Assembly (NCBI GenBank): GCA_001599355.1
Contig: BCGQ01000008.1
Span: forward strand, 372,001-436,000
Length of the DNA: 64,000 nucleotides
Source of the DNA: Nakazawaea peltata
Lineage: Eukaryota; Ascomycota; Pichiomycetes; Alaninales; Pachysolenaceae
Reading direction: 5' to 3'
Of the stretch, positions 49,079-58,623 are shown piece by piece (the stretch's first letter is position 1; the number at the start of each line of letters is the position of its first letter). Both the position numbers and the translations under genes were made by a program. Below the pieces are notes generated by a model. The model saw only the letters and a list, made by a program, of their open reading frames with translations, ran no database searches and was not told the origin of the DNA.

Positions 49079-49857
49079 ACTCAGATAAACGGGACCATGG
49101 GTCCGTGATACAGCTGCATCCCTCTCCAGGGCACCTGGGCTCTCACGGAGAAACTCAAAATACAGGCAATGGGCAAGTGAATGGGACAGGAATAACGGCG
49201 GGGACCACTCAAGCGGACTTGAATTTCCTCAAGTTGGCTAATGAAGTGATCCAGTCTTCAGAAATAAAATCAAAAATAGACCCTACAATTAAAACTTTGC
49301 TCGAAAGAGCCCAATACTTTGCCTCACCACATGGAGGACTCCCTGTTAGACCGGATATAGGCAATAATAATAGAGGTATGGAGGTAAATAACGAGTTCCC
49401 AGACTTGTCATTACGGGCCTTCCATAGACCTTCTACTAGTTCTACCATCTCTGGGGCTGGCTATGGTATAGGACATACGGTACCCACGGCTACTATTGCT
49501 GGGCCAGCGGCTGTGAATCACGACAGTGTGAATTCTCCAGGCGATAATTTCCAAGGTTCTGAAGGTGACGATGAGAAACCTTATATCTGTACTAAATGTC
49601 AACTTTCATTCAGACGTCCGAGCGATCTCAAGAGACATGAAAAGAAACATCTTGAAGTGTTACCAAACGTTTGTCGGTTATGTCACAAAGGTTTCCTGAG
49701 AAAAGATCTGCTTAAACGTCATATCGAAACTTTGACTTGTAAGAGGAACAGAGACCGCCTATTACAGAGCCTTGGGATCCCAAATCTCGAAAAAGAACAG
49801 AACATTGATTTAACTAAGATTCTTCAACTGCATGGCTATGACGAAGATGATATATAG
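49036..49857 (+). CDS. MET32: C2H2 zinc-finger factor of the Met31/Met32 type
   Basis: Likely activator of sulfur-amino-acid genes together with Met4 and Cbf1 (role known for Met31/Met32). 273 aa, longer than the 177-191 aa of the yeast pair. The N-terminal 180 residues are mostly disordered, with one Leu-rich helix early (RLLLELLNS). Two fingers lie at about 185-237: CTKCQLSFRRPSDLKRHEKKH, then CRLCHKGFxRKDxLKRHIETLTCKRNR. The two CTG codons in finger 2 (49696-49698 and 49708-49710) read Ala, giving GFARKDALKRH, the same as yeast Met31. The LTCKRNR end is also characteristic. Met31 and Met32 are not told apart, so the symbol is for the family. MET12 lies 38 kb away. Confidence 0.85.
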   Translation: MDKNSEARLLLELLNSDKRDHGSVIQLHPSPGHLGSHGETQNTGNGQVNGTGITAGTTQADLNFLKLANEVIQSSEIKSKIDPTIKTLLERAQYFASPHGGLPVRPDIGNNNRGMEVNNEFPDLSLRAFHRPSTSSTISGAGYGIGHTVPTATIAGPAAVNHDSVNSPGDNFQGSEGDDEKPYICTKCQLSFRRPSDLKRHEKKHLEVLPNVCRLCHKGFLRKDLLKRHIETLTCKRNRDRLLQSLGIPNLEKEQNIDLTKILQLHGYDEDDI

Positions 49858-50282
49858 AGATGTTGTAAAAAAAAATGGCAGGGGCCATTAAGGACAACCA
49901 TCAAATGTCTCTAGAGAGGCAATGTTCACTTCTATTTATTGTATACATTAATCAAAACACATTTACATACTGTCTTCATTCCTCAACTGTCTTTCCACCT
50001 AAATCACATACTAAATGAAAAGGTCGTGCAAATACCCCAATTCCCGTCTGGGACAAATCACTCACAGTCCCTTGCCCTTACTTAACCCCCCAATCTGCCT
50101 AACAATTTGCCCCATTTGCCCCCATGTTAAAAATTTTCACTACCTTTTTCGTCGATGAAAAATTCGTCCAAAATTTCGTTCGTTCGTGGGCGGGCGAGTT
50201 GGAAACCAAGATTTCATTATCGTTTGATTGAAGACAAGTGGTTGTGAATTATAGATAATTTATCTAGTTTAAATATAAAAAG
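49858..50282. promoter_or_regulatory. EGD1 promoter region
   Basis: 425 bp. An AAAAATTTTC tract at 50128-50137 and a TTCGTTCGTTCGTGGGCGGGCG stretch-type G/C element near 50178 precede EGD1. No gene seen. Confidence 0.5.
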
Positions 50283-50756
50283 ATGCCTGTTGATCCAGAA
50301 AAGTTAGCCAAGTTGCAAAAGGCCAGTGCCAAGAAGGTTGGTGGTAAGAGAGTCGCCGCTAAGAAGGGCTCCAAGTCTTCTGAGCAAGATGACTCCAAGT
50401 TGCAAACCGTTTTGCAATCTTTGAAGCTGCAAACCTTGACCGGTGTTGAGGAGGCCAACTTCTTCCAAGATGACGGTAAGGTCTTGCACTTCAACAGAGT
50501 TGGTGTCCAAGCTGCCCAAGACTCTAACACTTTCTCCTTCACTGGTTACCCACAAGAGAAGAGCATCACCGAGTTGATTCCACAAATCTTGCCTCAATTG
50601 GGTGCTGAGAACTTGCAAATGTTGCAACAATTGGCTCAACAATTGCAATTGTCCCAACAAAAGGGTGCTGAGGGTGCCGAGGGTGCTGCTGAAGAAGCCA
50701 AGGATGACGAGATCCCAGAATTGACTGAGGAGGCCAAGTTCGACGATGTTGAGTAA
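50283..50756 (+). CDS. EGD1: Nascent polypeptide-associated complex beta subunit
   Basis: Ribosome-bound chaperone subunit that contacts nascent chains with Egd2. 157 aa, exactly the length of S. cerevisiae Egd1. The N-terminal ribosome-binding basic motif is present (KLAKLQKASAKKVGGKRVAAKK; the GGKxR form of the conserved G-G-K-R). The NAC domain runs from about 40 to 100: LKLQTLTGVEEANFFQDDGKVLHFNRVGVQAA, then NTFSFTGYPQEKSITELIPQILPQLG. A Gln-rich helix and an acidic tail close it. Codon use is strongly biased, as expected of an abundant protein. The ATG context is AAAAAGATG. Convergent with the YjbQ-family gene. Confidence 0.96.
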   Translation: MPVDPEKLAKLQKASAKKVGGKRVAAKKGSKSSEQDDSKLQTVLQSLKLQTLTGVEEANFFQDDGKVLHFNRVGVQAAQDSNTFSFTGYPQEKSITELIPQILPQLGAENLQMLQQLAQQLQLSQQKGAEGAEGAAEEAKDDEIPELTEEAKFDDVE

Positions 50757-51199
50757 ATTCTTGATTAAAAAGTAATGCATTCATACAGACTATGGAGATG
50801 TAGATGAAGAAATATTGTAGGAGTAAGTGTAATCTGTCAAAGGCTCATCACTGATAACAAGCCCTTATCATTGCTGTCATGTGAAGACACCCCATGAAAT
50901 ATTTGTAAATTTCAGAACAAGCGCGTAAATTTCATCACGGTTGACCTCAGTCGTTCGGACGATGACAAGGGACCATCAAAAACATGCAATTGACACTTGG
51001 GGGGTCTCTAGCCATCACAGATACTTCTCATAATGCTAATAAACACCCTCCCGAAGAATTGAGCTCTAAAAGTAATTATCTCATCTACTATCTTCTACTA
51101 CTTCCTACATAAGATCTAAATCAAAACCATAACTTAAAGCTGATTCACAAATCACATAAATAGACTACCTAGTACATTAATAACAACCCAAACCGGCCA
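50757..51199. other. Convergent 3' spacer, EGD1 and YjbQ-family gene
   Basis: 443 bp, AT-rich, holding both 3' ends. No reading frame or repeat of note. It is the longest convergent spacer of the window. Confidence 0.5.
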
Positions 51200-51625
51200 T
51201 CACTCTTTCATACCATTGATAGTAGCAACCAACTTTCTGGTATGACGATAATGTCTAAACTCAGCATACCAAATACCTTGCCAAGTACCCAACAGCAACT
51301 TACCATTGGTGATAGGAATCGATACACTCAGACCAAAAAGACTGGCTTTGACATGGCTGGGCATATCATCCGGACCTTCATCAGCATGTCTGTAGTTATC
51401 ATGTTCAGGAACAATATGATCCATCTGATCGGTCATGTCAGCTCTGACATCTGGGTCCCAATTCTCATTCAAGGTCAACGCAGCAGCAGTATGTTGCATG
51501 AAGAGGTGCAAGACGCCCACTTTGTAGTCCTTCAATTGAGGCAACTGTGAGAGGACCTCATCAGTGACCAAATAACAACCTTTTGAACGTGGAGTTAATG
51601 TGATTTTAACTTGTTCCCAACTCAT
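51200..51625 (-). CDS. YjbQ/UPF0047 family protein
   Basis: 141 aa small single-domain protein of a family found in bacteria, archaea and fungi but poorly understood. Some members show weak thiamine-phosphate synthase activity. Family blocks are visible: LHLFMQHTAAALTLNENWDPDVRADM (conserved His and Asn-Glu), PEHDNYRHADEGPDDMPSHVKASLFG (His cluster likely to bind metal) and LLLGTWQGIWYAEFR. Length is typical for the family (about 130-140 aa). The start at 51625 is the first ATG. A G-rich tandem tract lies upstream. Physiological role not assigned. Confidence 0.92.
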   Translation of the reverse strand: MSWEQVKITLTPRSKGCYLVTDEVLSQLPQLKDYKVGVLHLFMQHTAAALTLNENWDPDVRADMTDQMDHIVPEHDNYRHADEGPDDMPSHVKASLFGLSVSIPITNGKLLLGTWQGIWYAEFRHYRHTRKLVATINGMKE

Positions 51626-52044
51626 TATGCTTCATATGACGAGTAACAGTGGGAGAATATGAATGAAAAATTGTCTTAAAATGGGAAATTGTGAGGGATT
51701 GATAGGGGTTAACGTAGTGGGATAGGTGAAAATGGGGGCTAATGTGGGGATAATGTGGGGATGGGCTAGGGGGATAAAATAGGCGAATAAAATGGGGGAC
51801 AATATGGGGGACAATATGGGGGCTAAAATAGGGGGATAGATATATGAAATAATAGGAGATAAAATAGGGGGATTATAGGGGGGATTATAGGTGGGTTGTA
51901 GGGGCATTGGAGGGGAATTGTAGGGCATAATATAGTCCCAATGTCCACAAAATACCACAATAACTACATCCTCAATCTACACATAATCAAATTAATATTG
52001 TTATTATTCAATAGAAGTAAATATTTTCGATATAGGATCTAACC
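51626..52044. other. G-rich degenerate repeat region, YjbQ upstream and SEC61 3' flank
   Basis: 419 bp. A degenerate plus-strand repeat of GGGGATAAAAT and GGGGGACAATAT words covers about 51740-51910. No gene is called; a 108-codon minus frame is a Pro/Ile-rich artefact of the repeat. Confidence 0.55.
51794..51835 (+). other. Four G5 runs with 7-8 base spacing
   Basis: G5 runs at 51794, 51806, 51818 and 51831 are spaced by ACAATAT, ACAATAT and CTAAAATA. It is a possible long-looped G-quadruplex or a 12-bp tandem repeat. Confidence 0.5.
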
Positions 52045-53901
52045 TTACATCATCTCGGCAAATCCAGTGTTAATGCTCTTGCTGAAACCACCCTCCTTCA
52101 TGGCCAATTCGTAATATCCGTAGATAGTAGTGACAGCCAATAAAATAGAAGTACCAGAGATCAAACATCCACTCAAATCACTGGCAACACTCAAAGCTCC
52201 AATAGTAGCACCACCGAACAGCAGCAGAGTTGGGATAATCTTCTTCAATTCCTTGTAAACACTGGTCTCTCTGTGACCGGCAATGACCAAACCTTGATCT
52301 TTGAATTGCTTAGCAACATCTCTTGGACTTGAACCGGAGATCTCGATCCAGGTCTTGGAGAAAACGGCACAGATGGACAAGACAAAAGTGACGTAAATGA
52401 CAGTTTTAATTGGGTCCAACAACAGCTCGGTCAAGTTTTGAGGTGGTTGCATGTAATAAGACAAACCACTAACAGCAAATAATTGAGCTCCTCCTGGCTT
52501 GGCCTCCCAAGTACCCAATAATCTGACGACAAAGTTTCCTGGGAATTTGGTGTACAACAATTGAGAAATGATGAACAAATTCGAGGTCAAGGCACTTTGT
52601 AACATAATTGGAACGTTGGAAGTGTAGAATAATCTGATTGGATATGAAGAGTATGGACCTCTTTGTCTGGTGGATTTGATTGGAATCTCAACACGGAATC
52701 CTTGTAAGTAGACAACGATAAAGAAGACAGCCAAGGTGATCAGAACTTGGAACAAGTTTGGCAAGTTGGTACGGTAGAAACTGTTCAACAAGGCACGCTT
52801 CTTATCCTTCTTGGTCAACATAACATGGAAGAAGTTAATCAAAGCACCTTCGAATTCATCACCTCTACCGTTGTTAACGGTAGTTGGAGCAAAGATCTTC
52901 CAAGAGATTTGCTCACAAACGGTGGTGGCAGTGAAAAGAGAGATACCGGAACCCAAACCGTAACCCTTCTGTAACAATTCATCCAACAAAAGAACAATGA
53001 TCAGGGCAAAGACCAATTGTAAGATCAATAACAAACAAACACCGAGACCCAAACTGGCTGGGGATCCGTACATACCGGTCAAAACGTAAACGGTCAGTTG
53101 GCCGAAAGTCAATAGTATGGCCAAAACTTTTTGCAGCAATTGATATTGCTCTCTGTCTTGCTTGTTCTCCATGTTAACAGTGATCAATTGAGTACCTTGT
53201 AACAATTGGATGATCATACCGGAGGTGACGATCGGAGAAATACCCAATTCCATTAAGGTACCACGGTTAGACAGTAACATCATTCTCAACCAGTACAAAG
53301 GATCACTAGATTGAGAGGAGACAATACCGTACAATGGGATCTCACTCATCACAAGGAAGATCAAAAGGGTGACTCCAGTCCACATCAAACGTTGTTGGAA
53401 TGGGACTTTTCTTTCAGGCAGAATCACTTCTGGTAAGTAGGCCTTGAAAGGCTTGACAAGGTCCAAAGCGCGGACTATAGGAGGTTAGTATGGGATCTGT
53501 GGGGTAAGAGGAGACAAGGGAGATGGAATTTGAAGGGAGAGTAAGGTACATGGTGATCTAATCGTCTTATCAAGGTGTCAATTGACGAAGGTGACGAGGG
53601 TGCCGAGGGTATTCCGAGGGTATTCCGAGGGTTTTTCAAGGGTTCTTCGAGGGCACATCAAAGTATCGCGACAGTATTCATATACAGGTCAACAATACCT
53701 TCATATCAACAAAGCAAGGTCTCTGATGAACTATCACATGGATATAGCCATCGATTTTTCACTCAATTTCACCCTCTCTCTTATCCATTCCAACCTGTGA
53801 CAAGGAAATAAGACCCCTCAGAATGATCCATCGACCAATTCCCTCTCCATATTCACGTCATTCCGCTCCCTCAATCTCCAAATAAACTACTTACAACTCA
53901 T
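52045..53901 (-). CDS. SEC61: Sec61 translocon channel subunit, two exons
   Basis: Pore-forming subunit of the ER protein translocon with Sbh1 and Sss1. Exon 1 is 53901-53895 (only seven bases, ATGAGTT) and exon 2 is 53474-52045, giving 478 aa against 480 in S. cerevisiae. The spliced start reads [24 protein letters not shown], as expected (yeast RVLDLFKPFESFLPEV). Ten transmembrane segments are recognisable, with landmarks [28 protein letters not shown], the cytosolic loop [28 protein letters not shown], and [21 protein letters not shown] triplets at 52219-52227 read Ala give [14 protein letters not shown], identical to yeast. The CTG at 53272-53274 gives MLASNRG. Confidence 0.96.
53475..53894 (-). 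other. SEC61 intron, 420 bp
   Basis: Donor GTAAGT at 53894-53889, branch TACTAAC at 53490-53484, acceptor CTATAG ending at 53475. The first exon codes two and a third codons. The intron holds an 11-bp repeat. Without it no ATG-started SEC61 frame would reach the conserved N-terminus. Confidence 0.92.
53603..53635. repeat. 11-bp repeat inside the SEC61 intron
   Basis: CCGAGGGTATT occurs twice, with a third diverging unit CCGAGGGTTTT and further weak copies (AAGGGTTCTTC, GAGGGCAC) behind. Confidence 0.75.
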
Positions 53902-54683
53902 TTTATCGTGCTATATGCGTTTTCGATATTGTTATCGTTCTTCCGTCTCGCTTATATATAACTACAACCGGTGTTCTTTTTATGCACAAGCGCTGCTGTC
54001 CTTTTTTTCTTTCTTCGTTGAGCGAGAAGAGAAAAGTTGACACGAAAACTTGATTGAAATTTGATCGACAAGGGTTGAGCTTTAGTGGGGAGGACAGGGG
54101 CGGTGGAAATTGGGGAGGAATGTAAGGAATGTAGGGATGGGGTGGTTAGGGGAAGGAGGAAGAGGGTAAGGGAGAAGGTAAAGGAGGGCAAAGGCGAGGG
54201 TAAGGAAGCGGAGAGGGTGGCTCGTGGGAGCAGAATTCGTACACTTGATGGTAGGGCGTTCATGGCTTCGATATTTTGTACAATCTGGTTCTCTTCATAG
54301 TTACCCTTCGTGGCATTCCAGTGTATTAATTTGTGTTTGTGCTCTTGCGCAAGGATCGTCAATGCACTAAAAATCACGCTCGCCATAAAATGCGTGTTTC
54401 TCTATCGTTCAGAAATACTAAGTGAGGGAAGACAGAAAAACTTACTGAGCTCAAAATTCCTTAGCTTAAATTTCCTCAACTTAAACTTCCTCAGCTTAAA
54501 ACCCGCCTTCACTTCTGCGCAGACGCCCCTTTTCTCACAATAGGGGCTATTTATACGCCTTTACAACCACAAAACACTTAACTTCTCTACAAACTCAGTT
54601 TCTCTAATTACTTCAATGAAATGCTTCGTTATTCATATCCACTTCTATAAAATATCATTATCTATCCATCCCTCTCTCACCGC
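53902..54683. promoter_or_regulatory. SEC61 promoter region and adaptor-gene 3' flank
   Basis: 782 bp. The plus strand is a purine/GGAAGG-rich tract (54085-54220), pyrimidine-rich in the SEC61 sense. A 15-bp repeat lies at 54457-54500. A 144-codon minus frame is discussed under rejected items. Confidence 0.5.
54457..54500. repeat. About 15-bp degenerate tandem repeat, three units
   Basis: TTCCTTAGCTTAAA, TTTCCTCAACTTAAA and CTTCCTCAGCTTAAA follow each other, 184 bp before the adaptor gene's stop side. Confidence 0.75.
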
Positions 54684-56399
54684 TCATTCATAAACTATTC
54701 TCAATGGTAGGAAAATAAAACCTTCCAGTTTCATCCCCTTTATTTCTACCCCAACTCTCAACATATATAATCTTCCAACTCTATCTGTCTGGAAACTAGG
54801 GACCATCAAATGCCGAGATCCGAAATGTTTGTTCAGCTTCACAGAAAATTCCATTCTCTTCTTGAGCCCTCCGTTGTTAGTAGTCTCCCACTTCCTTAAT
54901 CCTACTTTCTCTTTAGCATCAATAGAGTTTTGGAAAATATGTCTCATGGCCGGGGACAAAAAGGCCATCACATTTACATCTCTCACAATTGTCTCGGGTA
55001 ATGTGATACCTGGACCGAGTTCGTGCTTCATCCCAATTATCAACTTAAGAGGATCACGAAGAGATGTCGTCATAAGATCCGCCTCCTGGAACCATTCAGA
55101 GTCTAAATCTATAGGAATTCTTCTTCTGGAGACAAATTGCTGGTAAACTAAATGAAAGTTGATCTCAACATTGGAAAGTAAATTTTCAGACATTGAGGCC
55201 ACCCCAGAATATTCCAATTCTATACAAACAGATATTGGGTTGCTATCACCATTAGCATTTAACACCAATGGTTTCCCACCACATCCACTGCTCCTTAAAT
55301 TGAAGCTTCCAAGATCTTGTTTGAGCCTCAACATACTCCTTGTACTTAGCTTTATGGATCGTTCGTATTTTGACGATTCATACAATTCAATTCCATCTGA
55401 TAATAGTGACCCAGAATCTTTACTGATATTACCATCCTTCTTCATTCTAAGTGTTAGTTCCAATGTTCTTAAAAACTCTCTGAGTTGCTGCTTTGGTGTG
55501 AATATTGGAAACTCAGAGATCCCCTCACATTTAGGAATCAACTCAAAATAATAACGGGTATGATATTTAATTTGTGGCTGACGAGAACCCGATGTCAATA
55601 TCCTGGCATTTAATGAGTATGTGAAGGAATTACAAACACCAGCTAGATCATCTCTATGGTTCTTCAGCTTTTTGTATTCCTTCAGATTAGATTTTATAAA
55701 CTCATCTTCTTTATGGGGTTGCATGAACTCAAGTGTACCAAAACTTGGAGGTAAGTGATACCTACGCTCCAGCAAGGAACCGAGAGAAAAATCCTCCGAA
55801 ACAGCAGACAAAGTCAGGGGAATTTTGAAAAGGAATGGAATCTCCCACTTAGAATGTGAAGGTATTCTATAAGAAGAGGATTGTGATGAAATTGGTTCAG
55901 TACTCGGAATTGCAAAAGACGGTTCCATATCGACAATATTCAAAAAAAGTCTTTTCTTTATAGGATGTATTAAAGAATCCCGTAAAGATTCGATTCCTTC
56001 AAGAGTCACAACAAGTCCATGACATTCAAAATCACGTTCAATAAGATTCTCAATACAAACATAACCTTGAATAATGTTGTCATTGGTGTAATATTTCTTT
56101 TCGTTGGTTATTTTTATTTCAAGTTGTATCAGATGTTCGTTGTTGTCTGTATTATATGTCCAACGGAACAGTTTAGGAGAGTAGATTGTTCTGTTAAGGG
56201 AGATTTGTGAGGTTTGAGAATTGTCATCATCTTCACTGGAGTCATAACTAGGGGGACTCTCCCGGATCTCTGACAAGTTATTGCCCGTCACAGATTCACT
56301 GCTGTTATTAGGTGTCTTGATAACCCCTCCAAATAGAAATTGATCAAGTTGATATGACGGTAAGATATGGACGTGAGTTTGATCACTGTGGATACTCAT
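54684..56399 (-). CDS. Arrestin-like Rsp5 adaptor, Bul-related
   Basis: 571 aa. A PPSY motif (PPxY) at residues 49-52 is the recognised docking site for WW domains of the Rsp5/Nedd4 ubiquitin ligase, as in yeast Bul1/Bul2. An LPSY precedes it at 14-17. The arrestin N-like sandwich follows (about 75-330): KYYTNDNIIQGYVCIENLIERDFECHGLVVTLEG, SSSYRIPSHSKWEIPFLFKIP, then ARILTSGSRQPQIKYHTRYYFELIPKC. A C-terminal half with VCIELEYSG and VSRRRIPIDLDSEWFQEADL ends in FIFLPLRIVYE. It is much shorter than Bul1/Bul2 (about 900+ aa). Likely role: ubiquitin-dependent endocytosis of permeases. Three GATAAG boxes lie upstream. The Bul assignment is by layout, not by firm alignment. Confidence 0.75.
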   Translation of the reverse strand: MSIHSDQTHVHILPSYQLDQFLFGGVIKTPNNSSESVTGNNLSEIRESPPSYDSSEDDDNSQTSQISLNRTIYSPKLFRWTYNTDNNEHLIQLEIKITNEKKYYTNDNIIQGYVCIENLIERDFECHGLVVTLEGIESLRDSLIHPIKKRLFLNIVDMEPSFAIPSTEPISSQSSSYRIPSHSKWEIPFLFKIPLTLSAVSEDFSLGSLLERRYHLPPSFGTLEFMQPHKEDEFIKSNLKEYKKLKNHRDDLAGVCNSFTYSLNARILTSGSRQPQIKYHTRYYFELIPKCEGISEFPIFTPKQQLREFLRTLELTLRMKKDGNISKDSGSLLSDGIELYESSKYERSIKLSTRSMLRLKQDLGSFNLRSSGCGGKPLVLNANGDSNPISVCIELEYSGVASMSENLLSNVEINFHLVYQQFVSRRRIPIDLDSEWFQEADLMTTSLRDPLKLIIGMKHELGPGITLPETIVRDVNVMAFLSPAMRHIFQNSIDAKEKVGLRKWETTNNGGLKKRMEFSVKLNKHFGSRHLMVPSFQTDRVGRLYMLRVGVEIKGMKLEGFIFLPLRIVYE

Positions 56400-57138
56400 A
56401 TCATTCGGTGTTCACCATGAATTCCACTCATGCTTCCATCGACTCCTTCTTATAAAGTCGCTTGTCTAGCATTGGGGGTGATTTTGAGTCACCAGTAGTA
56501 TTCCCAATTAGGAAATTTGCACAAACATCAATAGCCGCTAAATAGGGGAGATCAATTTGATAGTGGGAGAAGGGGGAGGGGTAGGTATGAGTGTAAAGGT
56601 ATGGTAATCTCATGGAGTATACGGAAGCCACCTTAATATTCCAATGAGCAGTCCAATAATTCCATTCAAATATATTGCACCTACTTCTAAAGCAATTCAG
56701 AGGTAACCCCCTAACATAGGTAGTGTATGTATCTATAAAATCTGAGTAGAGAAATAATTTATTGCGATGGCAAGAGACAACTACATCCCGCCATTAACTG
56801 TAATCCTCTCTCTTCTTTTCCTTCAGTTCACCACTCTGCAGCTCATCTCCCTCTCACCTTACCCGCTAAGCACATCGCCTAAATCTTATTTTAGAAATCC
56901 ATCGATCTGAGGGGTGCCTACTCCGTGCGGCGATCGCTACCCGCTTCGGTTTTATCACAAAACCGTTACTTGTCAGGACCTTAAACTATAAATTTTAGGT
57001 GGATTTTAAGTGAGTTTGAAGTGCCGAACGATAAGCACCGAACGATAAGCGATAAGCAAAGACAGACAAACACAGTCATATAAAGATAAAAATATTATTA
57101 ATTACTAAATAAATATAATCCATACCAAAAAATCCTTC
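56400..57138. promoter_or_regulatory. Adaptor-gene upstream region and GATA-factor 3' flank
   Basis: 739 bp. It contains a GATAAG triplet cluster and a perfect CGGTTTT/AAAACCG inverted repeat (56948-56966, 5-base loop). No gene seen. Confidence 0.55.
57030..57056 (+). promoter_or_regulatory. Three GATAAG boxes in 27 bp
   Basis: GATAAG at 57030-57035, 57044-57049 and 57051-57056. Such clusters bind GATA factors in nitrogen-regulated yeast promoters. They lie about 630-660 bp upstream of the adaptor gene and 83 bp past the GATA-factor stop. Confidence 0.55.
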
Positions 57139-58623
57139 TCATAACCCAAACTTCAACCAATCGTAATCTTCTTCCTTGATTTTGTATGACGACGGCACCT
57201 TACTATTACTTTGACCAGCCGGTTGTTGCTGGAGGAGATGCCTATGATCAAACGAAGAGCTGTCTCTTTTCATAGAAGGGAAAATCTCTCCCATATGATC
57301 ATCAGCTGATGAGGTAGCAAACATCTTAGAGCCACCGGACGAAGAGCTCACCGATGAGCCCTTGGAATGGATGTTTCTCTTCAGCAAATTACCATGCAAC
57401 TTCAAGAACAATCCACATGCATTACAGAGAATCAAATTCTCGTTTTTCTCGTTGGTGGATTTCCTCCAAAGAGGTGTCGTTGTTGTTCCACATGAATGAC
57501 AAGACATCTGTTCTTTGGAGGATGAGGAGAACGACTTGCGATGCTCCTGAGTAGGCTGTGGCTGCTGTGGGAGATGTTGTTGTGGATGTGTCTGCATCTG
57601 ATTAGGTGAATTCTGTTGTGGTAGCAGTTGCATTTGTTGTCCCTTGGGATTGAAGTTATAGTTGGTGTTATTCAATATTGTGAAAGTCTCATTAACGGTA
57701 GTGACATGGTTATTGTTGGTGAAAATAGGAGTGATCATGCTGGAGTTAGGCTCGCTATCTTTCACAGCAGTCTCTAAAGAGTCAATATAGTTTGACAAGG
57801 AAAAGTTGTCATTTGGTGCTGGTACAGAGGATCTTGATCTATTGACCAGAGGAGTCGGTTTAGGAACAAACTCACTTCCCAGTAAAGGATCGTATTTGGT
57901 CAAATCAAGTAAATCAAACTCGTTGAAATTTGAGTCATTGTTCTTCTTATGTTGTAAATGTGGACTAGAGGTGTCTTCTAAATCAAGGAAATGATCAACA
58001 TTGAAGTCAGCTCCATGATTAACAGAACCTCTATTAGTATATTGAGATTGAGATTGTCTATGTTGCTGTGGACGCAGATATGATTGCTGCGGTTGAGATG
58101 CCAGTGAGGACATACTTAACGAATGATCCTTATTATTATGAGCCACTGAGAAAATGGAGTTAGTGTTGGAATTAAGGCTAGTCAGAGCTTCACCTTCAGG
58201 AGAATAGTCGATTCCATCAACATTATTGGAAGGAACAGAAATCGGATTCGATTTATATCCATACGGTATAGCCACATCCGTCAAAGACTGGTTATTATAA
58301 TCTCCAAACTCCTCCTTAGTCATCCTCTTAATATGCTCTATGTAATCAAACTCCTCATTAGTAGGATGGTTAGCCGATTTCAAAAGTGATAAATTCTTCA
58401 GCTGGATGGTGGAATGCTTATGAGGATTACGTCTCTGAAGTTTCTTGGCAGTACTGAGTGAGTTGACTCTCCATGACAAATTTTGGATCCGTTGATTATT
58501 AGGAAGATTGGATTTTTTGTTCAGAAACATCCTCCAAATCCTTAATGAGTCATATGAATGGTTCTCCAACTCATCTTGGACCTCTTTTTTGAAATCGATG
58601 ATGAGATCCTTCTTTGGGTCCAT
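57139..58623 (-). CDS. GATA-type transcription factor with extended zinc loop
   Basis: 494 aa. The N-terminus carries the block IWRMFLNKKSNLPNNQRIQNLSWRVNS (residues 24-51), the DUF1752 segment seen in Gat1/AreA nitrogen regulators. The middle is Asn/Ser/Gln-rich and disordered. The zinc finger spans residues 375-403: C375-HS-C378, TTTTPLWRKS, then CNACGLFLKLHG with C400 and C403. The spacing is C-X2-C-X21-C-X2-C, four residues longer than the standard X17 loop. The basic arm after LHG is also unusual: NLAKRNIHSKGSS (CTG as Ala) instead of the RPLSL-type continuation. Neighbours are a Bul-like adaptor and a permease on the same strand. Best guess: a Gat1/Gln3-related nitrogen regulator. Confidence 0.88.
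   Translation of the reverse strand: MDPKKDLIIDFKKEVQDELENHSYDSLRIWRMFLNKKSNLPNNQRIQNLSWRVNSLSTAKKLQRRNPHKHSTIQLKNLSLLKSANHPTNEEFDYIEHIKRMTKEEFGDYNNQSLTDVAIPYGYKSNPISVPSNNVDGIDYSPEGEALTSLNSNTNSIFSVAHNNKDHSLSMSSLASQPQQSYLRPQQHRQSQSQYTNRGSVNHGADFNVDHFLDLEDTSSPHLQHKKNNDSNFNEFDLLDLTKYDPLLGSEFVPKPTPLVNRSRSSVPAPNDNFSLSNYIDSLETAVKDSEPNSSMITPIFTNNNHVTTVNETFTILNNTNYNFNPKGQQMQLLPQQNSPNQMQTHPQQHLPQQPQPTQEHRKSFSSSSKEQMSCHSCGTTTTPLWRKSTNEKNENLILCNACGLFLKLHGNLLKRNIHSKGSSVSSSSGGSKMFATSSADDHMGEIFPSMKRDSSSFDHRHLLQQQPAGQSNSKVPSSYKIKEEDYDWLKFGL

Noticed and set aside
53952-54386. 144-codon minus-strand frame before SEC61
   Set aside because: The first 50 residues look protein-like, but the rest is a Ser/Pro/Leu run from a pyrimidine-rich promoter tract. 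No family is recognised, and it occupies the SEC61 leader.
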